Positions 56,326 through 64,000 of a DNA stretch of 64,000 nt are shown piece after piece. The number at the start of each line of letters is the position of its first letter. Positions within the stretch are counted from its first letter, which is position 1. The DNA lies in assembly GCF_024979315.1 (NCBI RefSeq), contig NZ_JANLCK010000002.1, positions 248,001-312,000 of the forward strand, written 5' to 3'. Made by a program: the position numbers and the translations under genes. A model generated the notes under the pieces. The model worked only from the letters and a program-made list of their open reading frames with translations. It was not told where the DNA came from and searched no databases. Source of the stretch: Herbiconiux oxytropis (GTDB taxonomy: Bacteria > Actinomycetota > Actinomycetes > Actinomycetales > Microbacteriaceae).

Positions 56326-56865
56326 ATGGCCGGCGAAACCGTCATCACCGTGGTGGGCAACCTCACCGCCGATCCTGAGCTGCGCTACACGCAGAACGGG
56401 CTCGCGGTCGCGAACTTCACGATCGCGTCGACGCCCCGCACCTTCGACCGCGCGTCGAACGACTGGAAGGACGGCGAAGCGCTGTTCCTCCGGGCGTCGG
56501 TGTGGCGCGAATTCGCGGAGCACGTCGCCGGTTCGCTGACCAAGGGCATGCGGGTCGTTGCGACCGGCCGCCTGCGTCAGCGCTCCTACGAGACGAAAGA
56601 GGGCGAGAAGCGCACCTCGATCGAGCTCGAGGTCGACGAGATCGGTCCCTCGCTCCGCTACGCGACCGCGCAGGTCACCCGTGCCACCAGTGGTGGCGCC
56701 GGTGGCGGCGGCGGATCGTTCGGCGGCGGTGGCGGCGGAAACCGCGGTGGGCAGCCTGCTGTCGACGAGCCGTGGGCCGCATCCGCTCCCTCTTCGGCCG
56801 GTGCGAACGGTGGTGGCGACGTCTGGAACACTCCGGGCAGCTACTCCGACGACACCCCCTTCTAA
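56326..56865 (+). CDS. ssb: Single-stranded DNA-binding protein
   Basis: 179 residues. OB fold (1-~112) with [20 protein letters not shown] and [14 protein letters not shown], a Gly-rich linker ([17 protein letters not shown]) and the conserved acidic tip DDTPF used to recruit repair and replication partners. It lies between rpsF (6 bp) and rpsR. Confidence 0.97.
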   Translation: MAGETVITVVGNLTADPELRYTQNGLAVANFTIASTPRTFDRASNDWKDGEALFLRASVWREFAEHVAGSLTKGMRVVATGRLRQRSYETKEGEKRTSIELEVDEIGPSLRYATAQVTRATSGGAGGGGGSFGGGGGGNRGGQPAVDEPWAASAPSSAGANGGGDVWNTPGSYSDDTPF

Positions 56866-56896
56866 ACTTCTCTTCTTCTAGAACAGGAATCCAACC

Positions 56897-57160
56897 ATGG
56901 CTGGAAAGTCAAGCGGCGACCGCCGCAAGCCGCTCCGCGGCGCCAAGGGCGCGAAGAACGCCGCCCCCGCGAAGTCCATCCGAGTCGGCGTGATCGACTA
57001 CAAGGACGTCGCGACCCTCCGCAAGTTCATCTCGGAGCGTGGAAAGATCCGCGCTCGCCGTATCACGGGAGTCTCCGTCCAGGAGCAGCGCCTCATCGCC
57101 CGTGCCGTCAAGAACGCCCGCGAAATGGCACTTCTGCCCTACGCCGGCTCGGGCCGTTAA
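56897..57160 (+). CDS. rpsR: Ribosomal protein bS18
   Basis: 87 residues, rich in Lys/Arg, with [19 protein letters not shown] and [20 protein letters not shown], diagnostic for bS18. It pairs with bS6 on the 30S platform. Starts 31 bp after ssb; preceded by AACAGGAATC, a modest Shine-Dalgarno. Confidence 0.97.
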   Translation: MAGKSSGDRRKPLRGAKGAKNAAPAKSIRVGVIDYKDVATLRKFISERGKIRARRITGVSVQEQRLIARAVKNAREMALLPYAGSGR

Positions 57161-57171
57161 GGAGCAGCACC

Positions 57172-57624
57172 ATGTCGAAACTCATTCTCACCCACGAGGT
57201 GACCGGTCTCGGAACCCCCGGCGATGTCGTCGAGGTCAAGAACGGCTTCGCCCGCAACTACCTCATCCCCAAGGGCTTCGCCGTGGCGTGGAGCCGCGGT
57301 GGCGAGAAGCAGGTCGAGTCGATCAAGGCCGCCCGCACCGCTCGCGAGCTCGCCACGGTCGAAGAGGCCCAGCACCTCAAGCAGACCCTCGAGAACGCCA
57401 CGGTCAAGCTGACCGTCAAGGCGGGCCAGGGCGGTCGTCTGTTCGGCTCGGTGAAGACCTCGGACATCGCTGACGCGGTGTCGGCGGCCGGCATCGGATC
57501 GCTCGACAAGCGCAAGATCGAGATCCCGGTGGCCATCAAGGTCGTCGGCAACCACGAGGCCACCGTGCGACTGCGCGATGACCTCTCGGCGACGATCTCG
57601 CTCCTGGTGGTCGCCGCCAAGTAG
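57172..57624 (+). CDS. rplI: Ribosomal protein bL9
   Basis: 150 residues. N-terminal domain with [20 protein letters not shown] and [10 protein letters not shown], the central long helix and a C-terminal domain ([15 protein letters not shown]). It bridges the 50S to a neighbouring ribosome. Start at ATG 57172 with AAGGAGCAG. Confidence 0.97.
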   Translation: MSKLILTHEVTGLGTPGDVVEVKNGFARNYLIPKGFAVAWSRGGEKQVESIKAARTARELATVEEAQHLKQTLENATVKLTVKAGQGGRLFGSVKTSDIADAVSAAGIGSLDKRKIEIPVAIKVVGNHEATVRLRDDLSATISLLVVAAK

Positions 57625-57635
57625 CACCGCCTGTC

Positions 57636-57675
57636 AAGGGGTGTTCCGCGCTTTCGGGCGCGGGGCACCCCTTTT
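57636..57675 (+). terminator. Intrinsic terminator of the rpsF-rplI operon
   Basis: Stem AAGGGGTG...CACCCCTT continued by CCGCGC/GCGCGG around TTTCGG, ending in TTTT, 12 bp after rplI. Confidence 0.85.
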
Positions 57676-57820
57676 CGCTGCCCGGATTCTCCCCAGTTCT
57701 ATACACAGGTTTCCACCGCCTCCCGAAGCTTCAAGTGCCGGTCGAAGGAAGTCTTCACTCACAGGGTGTAGAAATGTGAAAACCCTGGTCATGCGTGCTA
57801 TTAGGCAGGAACTGGTGAAG

Positions 57821-57896
57821 TTCTCCACAGGATACTGCACACCTTTCGCACAAGCCGCCCGGCGTTTCGCGCAGTTCCTCCACAGAGTTATCCACA
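57821..57896. promoter_or_regulatory. DnaA-box cluster upstream of dnaB
   Basis: TTCTCCACA (57821-57829), TCCTCCACA (57876-57884) and perfect TTATCCACA (57888-57896) all read in the same direction within the 363-bp rplI-dnaB gap. The rest of the gap (57676-57820, 57897-57987) shows no gene. It may let DnaA control dnaB. Confidence 0.55.
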
Positions 57897-57987
57897 CGTG
57901 TGTTTGTGTGGTGTCGGTGGCGGGTGGTCGGATGGGGTCGCAGCAGAAGTTGGGCCGTGCGCACGGCGCGGCAGACGAGGAGTAGAC

Positions 57988-59412
57988 GTGTCGATTGCCC
58001 ACCTGGGACTAGCGGGCGACGGACCGAGCGACCGCGGCGGCGAGTGGGGGCCGAGCGACCAGGGTGGTCGTGGCGGCGAGCGTCAGCCCCGCGCCGGTGA
58101 GCGCACTCCCCCGCACGACCTGCTCGCCGAGCAGAGCGCCCTCGGCGGCATGCTCCTGAGCAAAGACGCCGTGGCCGACGTGGTCGAGGTCATGCGCTCG
58201 GTCGACTTCTACATCCCGAAGCACGAGGTGATCTTCGAGGCGATCCTCAACCTGTACTCGCACGGCGAGCCGACCGACGTGATCGCCGTGACCGACGAGC
58301 TCACCAAGTCCGGTGAGCTGTCACGGGCGGGCGGAGCGGAGTACCTGCACACGCTGACGTCGCTCGTGCCCACGGCAGCGAACGCCGGCTACTACGCCCA
58401 GATCGTCTCCGAGAAGGCGGTGCTCCGGCGCCTCGTCGAGGCGGGCACCCGCATCGTGCAGATGGGCTACGCGAGCGAGGGTGAGGTCACCGACCTCGTC
58501 AACAACGCGCAGGCCGAGATCTACTCCGTCAACGGCGGGGTCGAGGTCGAGGACTACGTGCCGCTCAACATCGCGGTCACGGCCGCGATCGACGAGATCG
58601 AGGCCGCGGCGGGCAAGGACGGCTCCCTCACGGGCGTGCCCACGGGCTTCGCCGATCTCGACAACCTCACCAACGGCTTCCACCCCGGCCAGATGATCAT
58701 CGTCGCCGCGCGACCTGCCCTCGGAAAGTCGACGCTCGCGCTCGACTTCTGCCGCGCGGCGTCGATCAAGAACGACATGCCCTCGATCTTCTTCTCGCTC
58801 GAGATGGGGCGCTCGGAGATCGCGATGCGTCTGCTCTCGGCCGAGGCATCCGTGCCCCTGCAGAGCATGCGCAAGGGCCGCATCGAAGGTCGCGACTGGA
58901 CCACCCTCGCCTCCACCCGGGGTCGCATCAACGACGCGCCGTTCTACATCGACGACAGTCCCAACATGACGCTCGTCGAGATCCGCTCGAAGTGCCGGCG
59001 GCTGAAGCAGAAGGTCGGCCTCAAGCTCGTGGTCATCGACTACCTGCAGCTCATGACGTCGGGCAAGAAGGTCGAGAGCCGCCAGCAGGAGGTCTCGGAG
59101 TTCTCCCGGGCGCTCAAGCTCATGGCCAAGGAGCTCCAGGTGCCCGTGATCGCCCTCTCGCAGCTGAACCGTGGCCCCGAGCAGCGCTCCGACAAGAAGC
59201 CCGCCATCAGCGATCTTCGTGAGTCCGGATCGCTCGAGCAGGACGCCGACATGGTGATCCTGCTGCACCGCGAGGGCGCCTACGAGAAGGACAACCCGCG
59301 CGCGGGCGAGGCCGACTTCATCGTGGCCAAGCACCGCAACGGCCCCACCGCCACCATCACGGTCGGCTTCCACGGCCACTTCTCCCGCTTCGCGGACATG
59401 CCCCCGGCCTAG
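57988..59412 (+). CDS. dnaB: Replicative DNA helicase DnaB
   Basis: 474 residues from GTG 57988 with GAGGAG 8-9 bp upstream; longer starts add a non-conserved segment. N-terminal helicase domain (LLAEQSALGGMLLSKDAVAD), linker, then RecA-like ATPase with Walker A ARPALGKST, SLEMGRSEIAMRL and the DnaB Walker B region VIDYLQLM. No intein interrupts it, unlike many mycobacterial dnaB genes. It unwinds DNA at forks; DciA at 31754-32242 may load it. Confidence 0.97.
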   Translation: MSIAHLGLAGDGPSDRGGEWGPSDQGGRGGERQPRAGERTPPHDLLAEQSALGGMLLSKDAVADVVEVMRSVDFYIPKHEVIFEAILNLYSHGEPTDVIAVTDELTKSGELSRAGGAEYLHTLTSLVPTAANAGYYAQIVSEKAVLRRLVEAGTRIVQMGYASEGEVTDLVNNAQAEIYSVNGGVEVEDYVPLNIAVTAAIDEIEAAAGKDGSLTGVPTGFADLDNLTNGFHPGQMIIVAARPALGKSTLALDFCRAASIKNDMPSIFFSLEMGRSEIAMRLLSAEASVPLQSMRKGRIEGRDWTTLASTRGRINDAPFYIDDSPNMTLVEIRSKCRRLKQKVGLKLVVIDYLQLMTSGKKVESRQQEVSEFSRALKLMAKELQVPVIALSQLNRGPEQRSDKKPAISDLRESGSLEQDADMVILLHREGAYEKDNPRAGEADFIVAKHRNGPTATITVGFHGHFSRFADMPPA

Positions 59413-59425
59413 CCGGCCGCTGGCG

Positions 59426-59502
59426 GAGACGACGGAGCTTCGTGGCGAACAGTCGCGGAGGCTCCGTCGTTCGCCACCCACCCCCGCGATCTCCGTCGTC
59501 TC
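59426..59502. repeat. Large nested inverted repeat between dnaB and the marR-type gene
   Basis: Outer arms GAGACGACGGAG/CTCCGTCGTCTC (12 bp, perfect) and inner arms GTGGCGAAC/GTTCGCCAC (9 bp). The genes are convergent, so it may act as a bidirectional terminator, but the two halves also look like copies of one unit. Confidence 0.7.
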
Positions 59503-59510
59503 GGCCGAGG

Positions 59511-60077
59511 TCAGGGGAGGTCGAGGGGGGCCGCGACCGCCGAGCGGTAGAGCGCGATCACGCGCCCGAGGAAGCCGGCGATGAGCTCGCGCTCGGCGGG
59601 GGCCAGGTCGTCGACGAGGCCGGCGACCCCGGCGATCACGGGCATGAGCTCGTCGATGGCTCGCTCGACCGACGAGCGGGACGGGACGACCACGATCTTC
59701 CGGCGGTCCGACGCGTGCCGATGCCGCTCGACGTGGCCGAGCGCGACGAGTCGGTCGACCACGAGGGTCGAGGCCGCCGTGGTCACGCCCAGGCGTGCTG
59801 CGAGATCGCTCGGGGTGAGCGGCCCCTCCTGGATCAGGTGCTCCATGGCCGCCAGATCGGTGGGATTCACGGTGAGCACGCTGCCGAGGCGCCGCTCGAA
59901 GGCCCGCGAGAGCGTGTTGATCTCGCGCAGCGAGTCGTTGATGGGGTTCGGCTCGATCGGCTGCTGGTTGCGCAGCTCGTCGCGCGACCACGGCGCGTCC
60001 TCCGCGGGGGTTGCAGGGGTGGCGGGCGTGGCGGGTGCGGCGGGGCGCGAGTTGCGGTCATCCACCATGACTGACAT
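59511..60077 (-). CDS. MarR-family transcriptional regulator
   Basis: 188 residues. A disordered N-terminus with repeated PAT motifs (about 10-25), then a winged helix with LTPSDLAARLGVTTAASTLV (recognition helix) and the wing RHASDRRKIVVVP. It is divergent from the MMPL gene over a palindrome, so probably a repressor released by a lipophilic or phenolic ligand. The first Met at 60077 could be replaced by the Met three codons later. Confidence 0.85.
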   Translation of the reverse strand: MSVMVDDRNSRPAAPATPATPATPAEDAPWSRDELRNQQPIEPNPINDSLREINTLSRAFERRLGSVLTVNPTDLAAMEHLIQEGPLTPSDLAARLGVTTAASTLVVDRLVALGHVERHRHASDRRKIVVVPSRSSVERAIDELMPVIAGVAGLVDDLAPAERELIAGFLGRVIALYRSAVAAPLDLP

Positions 60078-60091
60078 GCTAAACCCATACG

Positions 60092-60110
60092 TAGCTAAGT
60101 TGCTTAGCTA
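60092..60110. promoter_or_regulatory. Palindromic operator for the MarR-type regulator
   Basis: TAGCTAAG-TTG-CTTAGCTA, perfect 8-bp arms with a 3-bp centre. It overlaps the start of the TATATT -10 (60109-60114) for the MMPL gene, so occupancy would block transcription. Confidence 0.75.
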
Positions 60111-60133
60111 TATTCCGAGCCACTAGGAGAGTC

Positions 60134-62299
60134 ATGCGCGCCATCGCCCGTTTCGTGAGCGGTCGCGGCACCGCCTGGATCGCGCTCGGCGCCGCCGCCG
60201 TGGCCATCGCACTGCTGTTCGCCCTCCTCCCCCAGGGCGAGAGCGACGCCTACCCGCCGAGCGGCCTGCCCGACTCGAGCGATGCCAAGCAGGTCAGCGC
60301 CCTGCTCGAGGAGTTCCCGGATGCCGACACGACCGCGGCCATCTTCGTCTACAGCCGGGGTGGCGACGCCCTCACCGAGGCCGACACGGCGGCCATCACC
60401 GCCAGCGCGGCGAGACTCGCCGAGCTGAGCCTCGCCCCCCAGGCGGTGGTGCCGCAGGTCAGCGACGACGGCACGGCCGCCCTCCTCGCCGTGCCCCTCG
60501 ATGGCGCCGAGTACGGCCCCGACTCCGAGGGCGGCATCGAGCAGGCGGCGACCACCCTCCGTGACGACGCGAACGCGGGGCTTCCGGACGGCCTCGAGGC
60601 CCTCCTCACGGGGCCCATCGGATTCCAGGCCGACATCACCAACGCCTTCGCGGGAGCCGACTTCCGGCTGCTGCTCGTGACGGTGATCGTCGTCGCGGTG
60701 CTCCTCATCGTGACCTACCGCAGCCCCGTGCTCTGGATCGTGCCGCTCGCGGTCGTCGGCATCGCCGACGGGCTCGCACGCGTCGTGGTGACGAGCCTCG
60801 CCGACCCTCTCGGCATCACGATCGACGCGTCGATCGGGGGAATCCTGAGCGTGCTGGTCTTCGGTGCGGGCACCAACTACGCCCTGCTGCTCGTGGCCCG
60901 CTACCGCGAGGAGCTCACGCGCCAGGAGAGCCGCAACCGCGCCATGCTCACCGCCGTCACGAGCGCTGGCCCCGCCATCGCGGCCAGCGGTGGAACAGTG
61001 GCCCTCAGCCTCCTCACCCTGCTGTTCGCCGAGCTCGCCGGCAACCGCGCGCTCGGAGTGGCCTGCGCGATCGGCGTGGCCATCGCCATCCTCTTCGCCC
61101 TGCTCGTGCTGCCGGCCGCCCTCGTGGTGTGCGGCCGCGGACTGTTCTGGCCGTTCGTGCCGCGCGTGCACGGAGCCGAGGGGCACCACCATGCCGCCGC
61201 CAAGCCGGGCTTCTGGACCCGGCTCGGCGAGGGCGTGCGCCGCCGCCCCGCCGTGGTCGCGATCGTCGCCACCCTCGGCATCGGTGTGCTCGCCGTAGGC
61301 CTCACGGGCTACCAGGTGGGGCTCTCGCAGACCGACCAGCTGATCGGCGACCCCGAGTCGGTCGTGGCCCAGCGCATCGTCGACGACTCGTTCTCGGCCG
61401 GCCTCACGGGTCAGACCGTCATCCTGACCCCGGATGCGGTGGTCGCCGAGGCCACGACCGTCGCCGAGTCGGTCGACGGCGTGGAGTCGGTGCGCCCGGG
61501 CGAGAGCGCGAACGGTCTCACCCGCCTCGATGCCACCCTCGCGGCCGAGCCCGAGAGCGACGCCGCGTTCGCGACCGTGGAGCAGCTGCGCGCCGACTAC
61601 GCCGCCGCGGGCGGGGAGGTCGGCGAGACCCTCGTGGGCGGGGCGGATGCCACGGCCCTCGACACCAACACGGCCGCGGCGAACGACCAGGCGCTCATCA
61701 TCCCGCTCATCCTCGCGATCGTGTTCGTCATCCTCGCACTCCTCCTGCGGAGCCTCGTGGCGCCCGTGCTGCTCATCGCCAGCGTGCTCGCCACCTTCTT
61801 CGCGAGCCTCGGGGCCTCGAACGTGATCTTCCAGAACCTGTCGGGGTTCCCGGCATTCGACTCCAACGTCATCCTGTTCGCGTTCCTGTTCCTCGTGGCG
61901 CTCGGCGTCGACTACAACATCTTCCTCACCACGAGAGCGCGCGAAGAGACGGTCGAGCACGGCACGCGCGCCGGCATGGTGCGGGCACTCAGCTCCACCG
62001 GCGGCGTGATCACGAGTGCGGGCATCCTGCTCGCGGCCGTGTTCGCGGTGCTCGGCGTGCTCCCCGTGGTGGCCCTCACGCAGATCGGCGTGATCGTCTG
62101 CATCGGCGTGCTGCTCGACACCCTCGTGGTGCGCACCGTGCTCGTGCCGGCCCTCGTCTTCCTCACCGGCGACTGGTTCTGGTGGCCGTCCCGGCCGGCG
62201 CGGAACGCCGTGCAGGATGCCTCGCGCGACGGTGAGACGGGTGGGGCGACGGATGGCGGCGGCCCCGCACACGCGAGGCACTCAGCCGCGGCTCGGTAA
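60134..62299 (+). CDS. MMPL-family (RND) transporter
   Basis: 721 residues, about 12 membrane helices arranged as two repeats, each with a large exterior loop. MMPL signatures include GAGTNYALLLVARYREEL in the first half and LVALGVDYNIFLTTRAREE in the second. RND-type MMPL proteins export lipids, siderophores or drugs using the proton gradient. AGGAGAG precedes ATG 60134. Divergent from a MarR-type repressor. Substrate unknown; drug or lipid efflux is the likely class. Confidence 0.92.
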   Translation: MRAIARFVSGRGTAWIALGAAAVAIALLFALLPQGESDAYPPSGLPDSSDAKQVSALLEEFPDADTTAAIFVYSRGGDALTEADTAAITASAARLAELSLAPQAVVPQVSDDGTAALLAVPLDGAEYGPDSEGGIEQAATTLRDDANAGLPDGLEALLTGPIGFQADITNAFAGADFRLLLVTVIVVAVLLIVTYRSPVLWIVPLAVVGIADGLARVVVTSLADPLGITIDASIGGILSVLVFGAGTNYALLLVARYREELTRQESRNRAMLTAVTSAGPAIAASGGTVALSLLTLLFAELAGNRALGVACAIGVAIAILFALLVLPAALVVCGRGLFWPFVPRVHGAEGHHHAAAKPGFWTRLGEGVRRRPAVVAIVATLGIGVLAVGLTGYQVGLSQTDQLIGDPESVVAQRIVDDSFSAGLTGQTVILTPDAVVAEATTVAESVDGVESVRPGESANGLTRLDATLAAEPESDAAFATVEQLRADYAAAGGEVGETLVGGADATALDTNTAAANDQALIIPLILAIVFVILALLLRSLVAPVLLIASVLATFFASLGASNVIFQNLSGFPAFDSNVILFAFLFLVALGVDYNIFLTTRAREETVEHGTRAGMVRALSSTGGVITSAGILLAAVFAVLGVLPVVALTQIGVIVCIGVLLDTLVVRTVLVPALVFLTGDWFWWPSRPARNAVQDASRDGETGGATDGGGPAHARHSAAAR

Positions 62300-62338
62300 A
62301 CTGGTGGCACGCGTGCCAGCAGAATCGAGGAATCAGGA

Positions 62339-62920
62339 GTGACCGACTCCCCCCGCACCCTCCCGCGGTCGCCCTACTGGGGCGTTCCGGTGGCACGGGC
62401 GATCCCGTTCATCGTGACTGCGCTCGTGATCACGTTCTCGTCGAACCACTCCGCCCAGGTCGGTCTCTACGCTTACGGCGTCTTCGCGCTGATCTCGGGC
62501 GTTCTCACCGCCGTGCTCTCCTGGCGCACGCTCGCCGAGCGGTCGTTGCGGGTGAACTTCCTCATCCAGGGCATCTCCGGCATCGTGTTCGGCGCCCTGG
62601 CGCTGGCGGTGAACGGCGGCGGCCTCGGCTTCCTGCTGTTCTGCGCCACCATGAACTCGGCGATCTGCGGGTTCCTCGAGCTCTACGCCGGCCTCCGCAA
62701 CTCCACGAACCCGGCGGCGCGCGACTGGGCCATCACCGGGGCGCTCACCGTGGTGTTCGCACTCGTGCTCATCTTCTTCCCGACCGATCCCGTGTTCGCG
62801 GTGGGGATGCTCGGGGCCTACGCCGCGATCGTCGGCCTGCTGCTGGTGATCGCCGGTCTCTCCCTGCGCTGGGGCGTCCAGGCCCAGGCGTCCCCCACCC
62901 GAATCGAAAAGACACCGTGA
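62339..62920 (+). CDS. Six-helix membrane protein (DUF308/HdeD-like)
   Basis: 193 residues from GTG 62339 (GAGG 8 bp upstream), six hydrophobic segments in three hairpins as in HdeD/DUF308 proteins. No functional motif. A TAAACT hexamer overlaps the MMPL stop at 62297 and may be its own promoter. Overlaps the next gene by 4 bp (GTGA). Confidence 0.7.
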   Translation: MTDSPRTLPRSPYWGVPVARAIPFIVTALVITFSSNHSAQVGLYAYGVFALISGVLTAVLSWRTLAERSLRVNFLIQGISGIVFGALALAVNGGGLGFLLFCATMNSAICGFLELYAGLRNSTNPAARDWAITGALTVVFALVLIFFPTDPVFAVGMLGAYAAIVGLLLVIAGLSLRWGVQAQASPTRIEKTP

Positions 62921-63168
62921 ACCAACCTTCGAGGCGCGACCGGCTGAAGCCGGCCGAACTGCTCGTCCTGTCCGCCATCCTGTCGCTCTTCGTGGGGCTG
63001 ACGGTGCTGCTGACCACCCGCGACCTGATCCTCGCCGCGATCTTCTTCGGCGTCGCGTTCATCGTGGTGCTCGTCGTGATGGCGATGTTCTCGCTCTCGA
63101 TCAAGCCCAACGAGCTGGAGCAGCACGAGATCGACGACGAGGACAGCGACCACCCGAAGGGCCACTGA
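62917..63168 (+). CDS. Small two-helix membrane protein
   Basis: 83 residues. Two adjacent helices (LLVLSAILSLFVGLTVLLT and LILAAIFFGVAFIVVLVVMAMF) and an acidic/His C-terminus (DDEDSDHPKGH). Translationally coupled to the gene before it. No recognized family. Confidence 0.7.
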   Translation: MNQPSRRDRLKPAELLVLSAILSLFVGLTVLLTTRDLILAAIFFGVAFIVVLVVMAMFSLSIKPNELEQHEIDDEDSDHPKGH

Positions 63169-63183
63169 CCCCCTCGCTCCCCC

Positions 63184-64000
63184 TCAGTCGGTGGTGGGCA
63201 GGATGTGGTCGACGAGCTCTGACGCGAGACCCGTGTAGGCCGCAGGGGTGAGCGCCACGAGCCGGGCCTTCGCCTCGGCGCCGATGTCGAGGCCCTCGAC
63301 GAACTCCACGAGCTCGGCCTGGCCGATCCGGCGGCCCCGGGTGAGCTCCTTGAGCAGGGCGTAGGGGTCGGCGATCGACGAACGGCCCGCCGTGACCTCG
63401 GCGCGCAGGACGGTCTGGATGGCCTCGCCGAGCACCTCCCAGTTGGCGTCGAGATCGGCCGCGAGGGCCGGCCGGTTGAGCGAGATCTGGCCGAGGCCGC
63501 CCTTGATGTTGTCGAGCGCGAGCACCGAGTGGCCGAGCGCCACACCGATGTTGCGCTGGGCGCTGGAGTCGGTGAGGTCGCGCTGCAGGCGCGAGGTCAC
63601 GAGGGTCGAGGCCAGGGAGTCCAGCAGCGCGCTCGAGAGCTCGAGGTTCGCCTCCGCGTTCTCGAACCGGATCGGGTTGACCTTGTGCGGCATCGTCGAC
63701 GACCCGGTGGCTCCCGCGACGGGGATCTGGGTGAAGTAACCGATGGAGATGTAGGTCCAGACATCCGTGCAGAGGTTGTGCAGGATGCGGTTGGCGTGGC
63801 TGATGCGATTGTAGAGCTCTGCCTGCCAGTCGTGCGACTCGATCTGGGTGGTGAGCGGGTTCCAGGTGAGTCCGAGCGAGGTCACGAACCCACGCGAGAC
63901 GGCCTGCCAGTCGGTCTCCGGATCGGCCACGAGGTCGGCGGCGAAGGTTCCCGTGGCGCCCGAGAACTTGCCGAGGTACTCGGTGCCCTCGATCTGCGCC
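63184..64000 (-). CDS. purB: Adenylosuccinate lyase, C-terminal part (start beyond window)
   Basis: The last ~272 residues; the frame is open to the window end. The fumarase/aspartase signature GSSTMPHKVNPIRFENAEAN (flexible catalytic loop) is complete, preceded by SHDWQAELYNRISHA. PurB splits SAICAR and adenylosuccinate to release fumarate in purine synthesis. Convergent with the two-helix membrane protein gene, 15 bp away. Confidence 0.96.
   Translation of the reverse strand, partial: AQIEGTEYLGKFSGATGTFAADLVADPETDWQAVSRGFVTSLGLTWNPLTTQIESHDWQAELYNRISHANRILHNLCTDVWTYISIGYFTQIPVAGATGSSTMPHKVNPIRFENAEANLELSSALLDSLASTLVTSRLQRDLTDSSAQRNIGVALGHSVLALDNIKGGLGQISLNRPALAADLDANWEVLGEAIQTVLRAEVTAGRSSIADPYALLKELTRGRRIGQAELVEFVEGLDIGAEAKARLVALTPAAYTGLASELVDHILPTTD

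Noticed and set aside
57988-59412. Intein in dnaB
   Set aside because: The ATPase motifs are continuous and the length is normal.

Overview
The window is a high-GC actinobacterial chromosome segment carrying the replication origin and its neighbourhood. Several features point to Actinomycetota, most likely a member of Microbacteriaceae: the order dnaA-dnaN-gnd-recF-dciA-gyrB-gyrA beside rpmH-rnpA-yidD-yidC-jag-rsmG-parA-parB; the fhaA-fhaB-pstP-rodA-pbpA-pknA-pknB cluster; CrgA, NucS and a class E sortase; and mycothiol genes. The genus cannot be fixed from sequence reading alone. Most of the order from the tRNA-Leu/fhaA cluster through trxB/murJ/pcnA matches the known layout around oriC in Mycobacterium tuberculosis, so the centre of the window is conserved core.

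Layout. 1-12.6 kb is a variable shoulder: a MATE transporter tail, a metallo-beta-lactamase-fold hydrolase, a LacI regulator divergent from an MFS transporter around a double palindromic operator, NucS and an SseB-like protein, a SLC13/ArsB-type permease, a HAD phosphatase, an LAXTG surface protein, a coiled-coil membrane protein paired with an alpha/beta hydrolase that carries an extreme poly-C tract, and two membrane proteins. 12.6-24.1 kb holds tRNA-Leu, the Ser/Thr kinase and cell-elongation operon, trpG, a 53-residue membrane protein, the class E sortase and crgA. 24.1-26.6 kb holds a zinc-ribbon rhomboid protease, ppiB, a small membrane protein and two tRNAs. 26.6-37.4 kb (minus strand) is the replication block gyrA to dnaA, with the probable oriC between dnaN and dnaA. 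37.7-43.1 kb (plus strand) holds rpmH to parB with four parS sites. 43.1-51 kb (minus strand) holds ddl, a PLP aminotransferase, trxA, trxB, murJ and a DUF6049-type protein. 51.1-55.7 kb holds pcnA and the mshA-mshB-ino1 mycothiol operon. 55.7-59.4 kb is the rpsF-ssb-rpsR-rplI-dnaB group. 59.5-64 kb holds a MarR regulator divergent from an MMPL transporter, two small membrane proteins and the C-terminal part of purB.

How the genes work together. The core encodes initiation (DnaA, DnaN, RecF, DciA, DnaB, gyrase, SSB), origin segregation (ParAB/parS) and control of growth and division (PknA/PknB/PstP, FHA proteins, RodA, PbpA, MurJ, CrgA), plus membrane insertion (YidC/YidD) and thiol redox homeostasis (thioredoxin, mycothiol). 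Nine genes show the same leaderless start architecture, a TAnnnT hexamer 6-7 nt before an ATG or GTG.

I found no prophage, insertion sequence, CRISPR array or clear new defence system. The most interesting signals are regulatory or structural: DnaA-box arrays flanking crgA (one phased at exactly 11 bp) and before dnaB, a Shine-Dalgarno-sequestering leader on rpsF, a class E sortase with a matching LANTG protein about 15 kb away, a PknA paralogue with an unusual ectodomain, and a 33-C homopolymer where an N-terminal membrane anchor would be expected.
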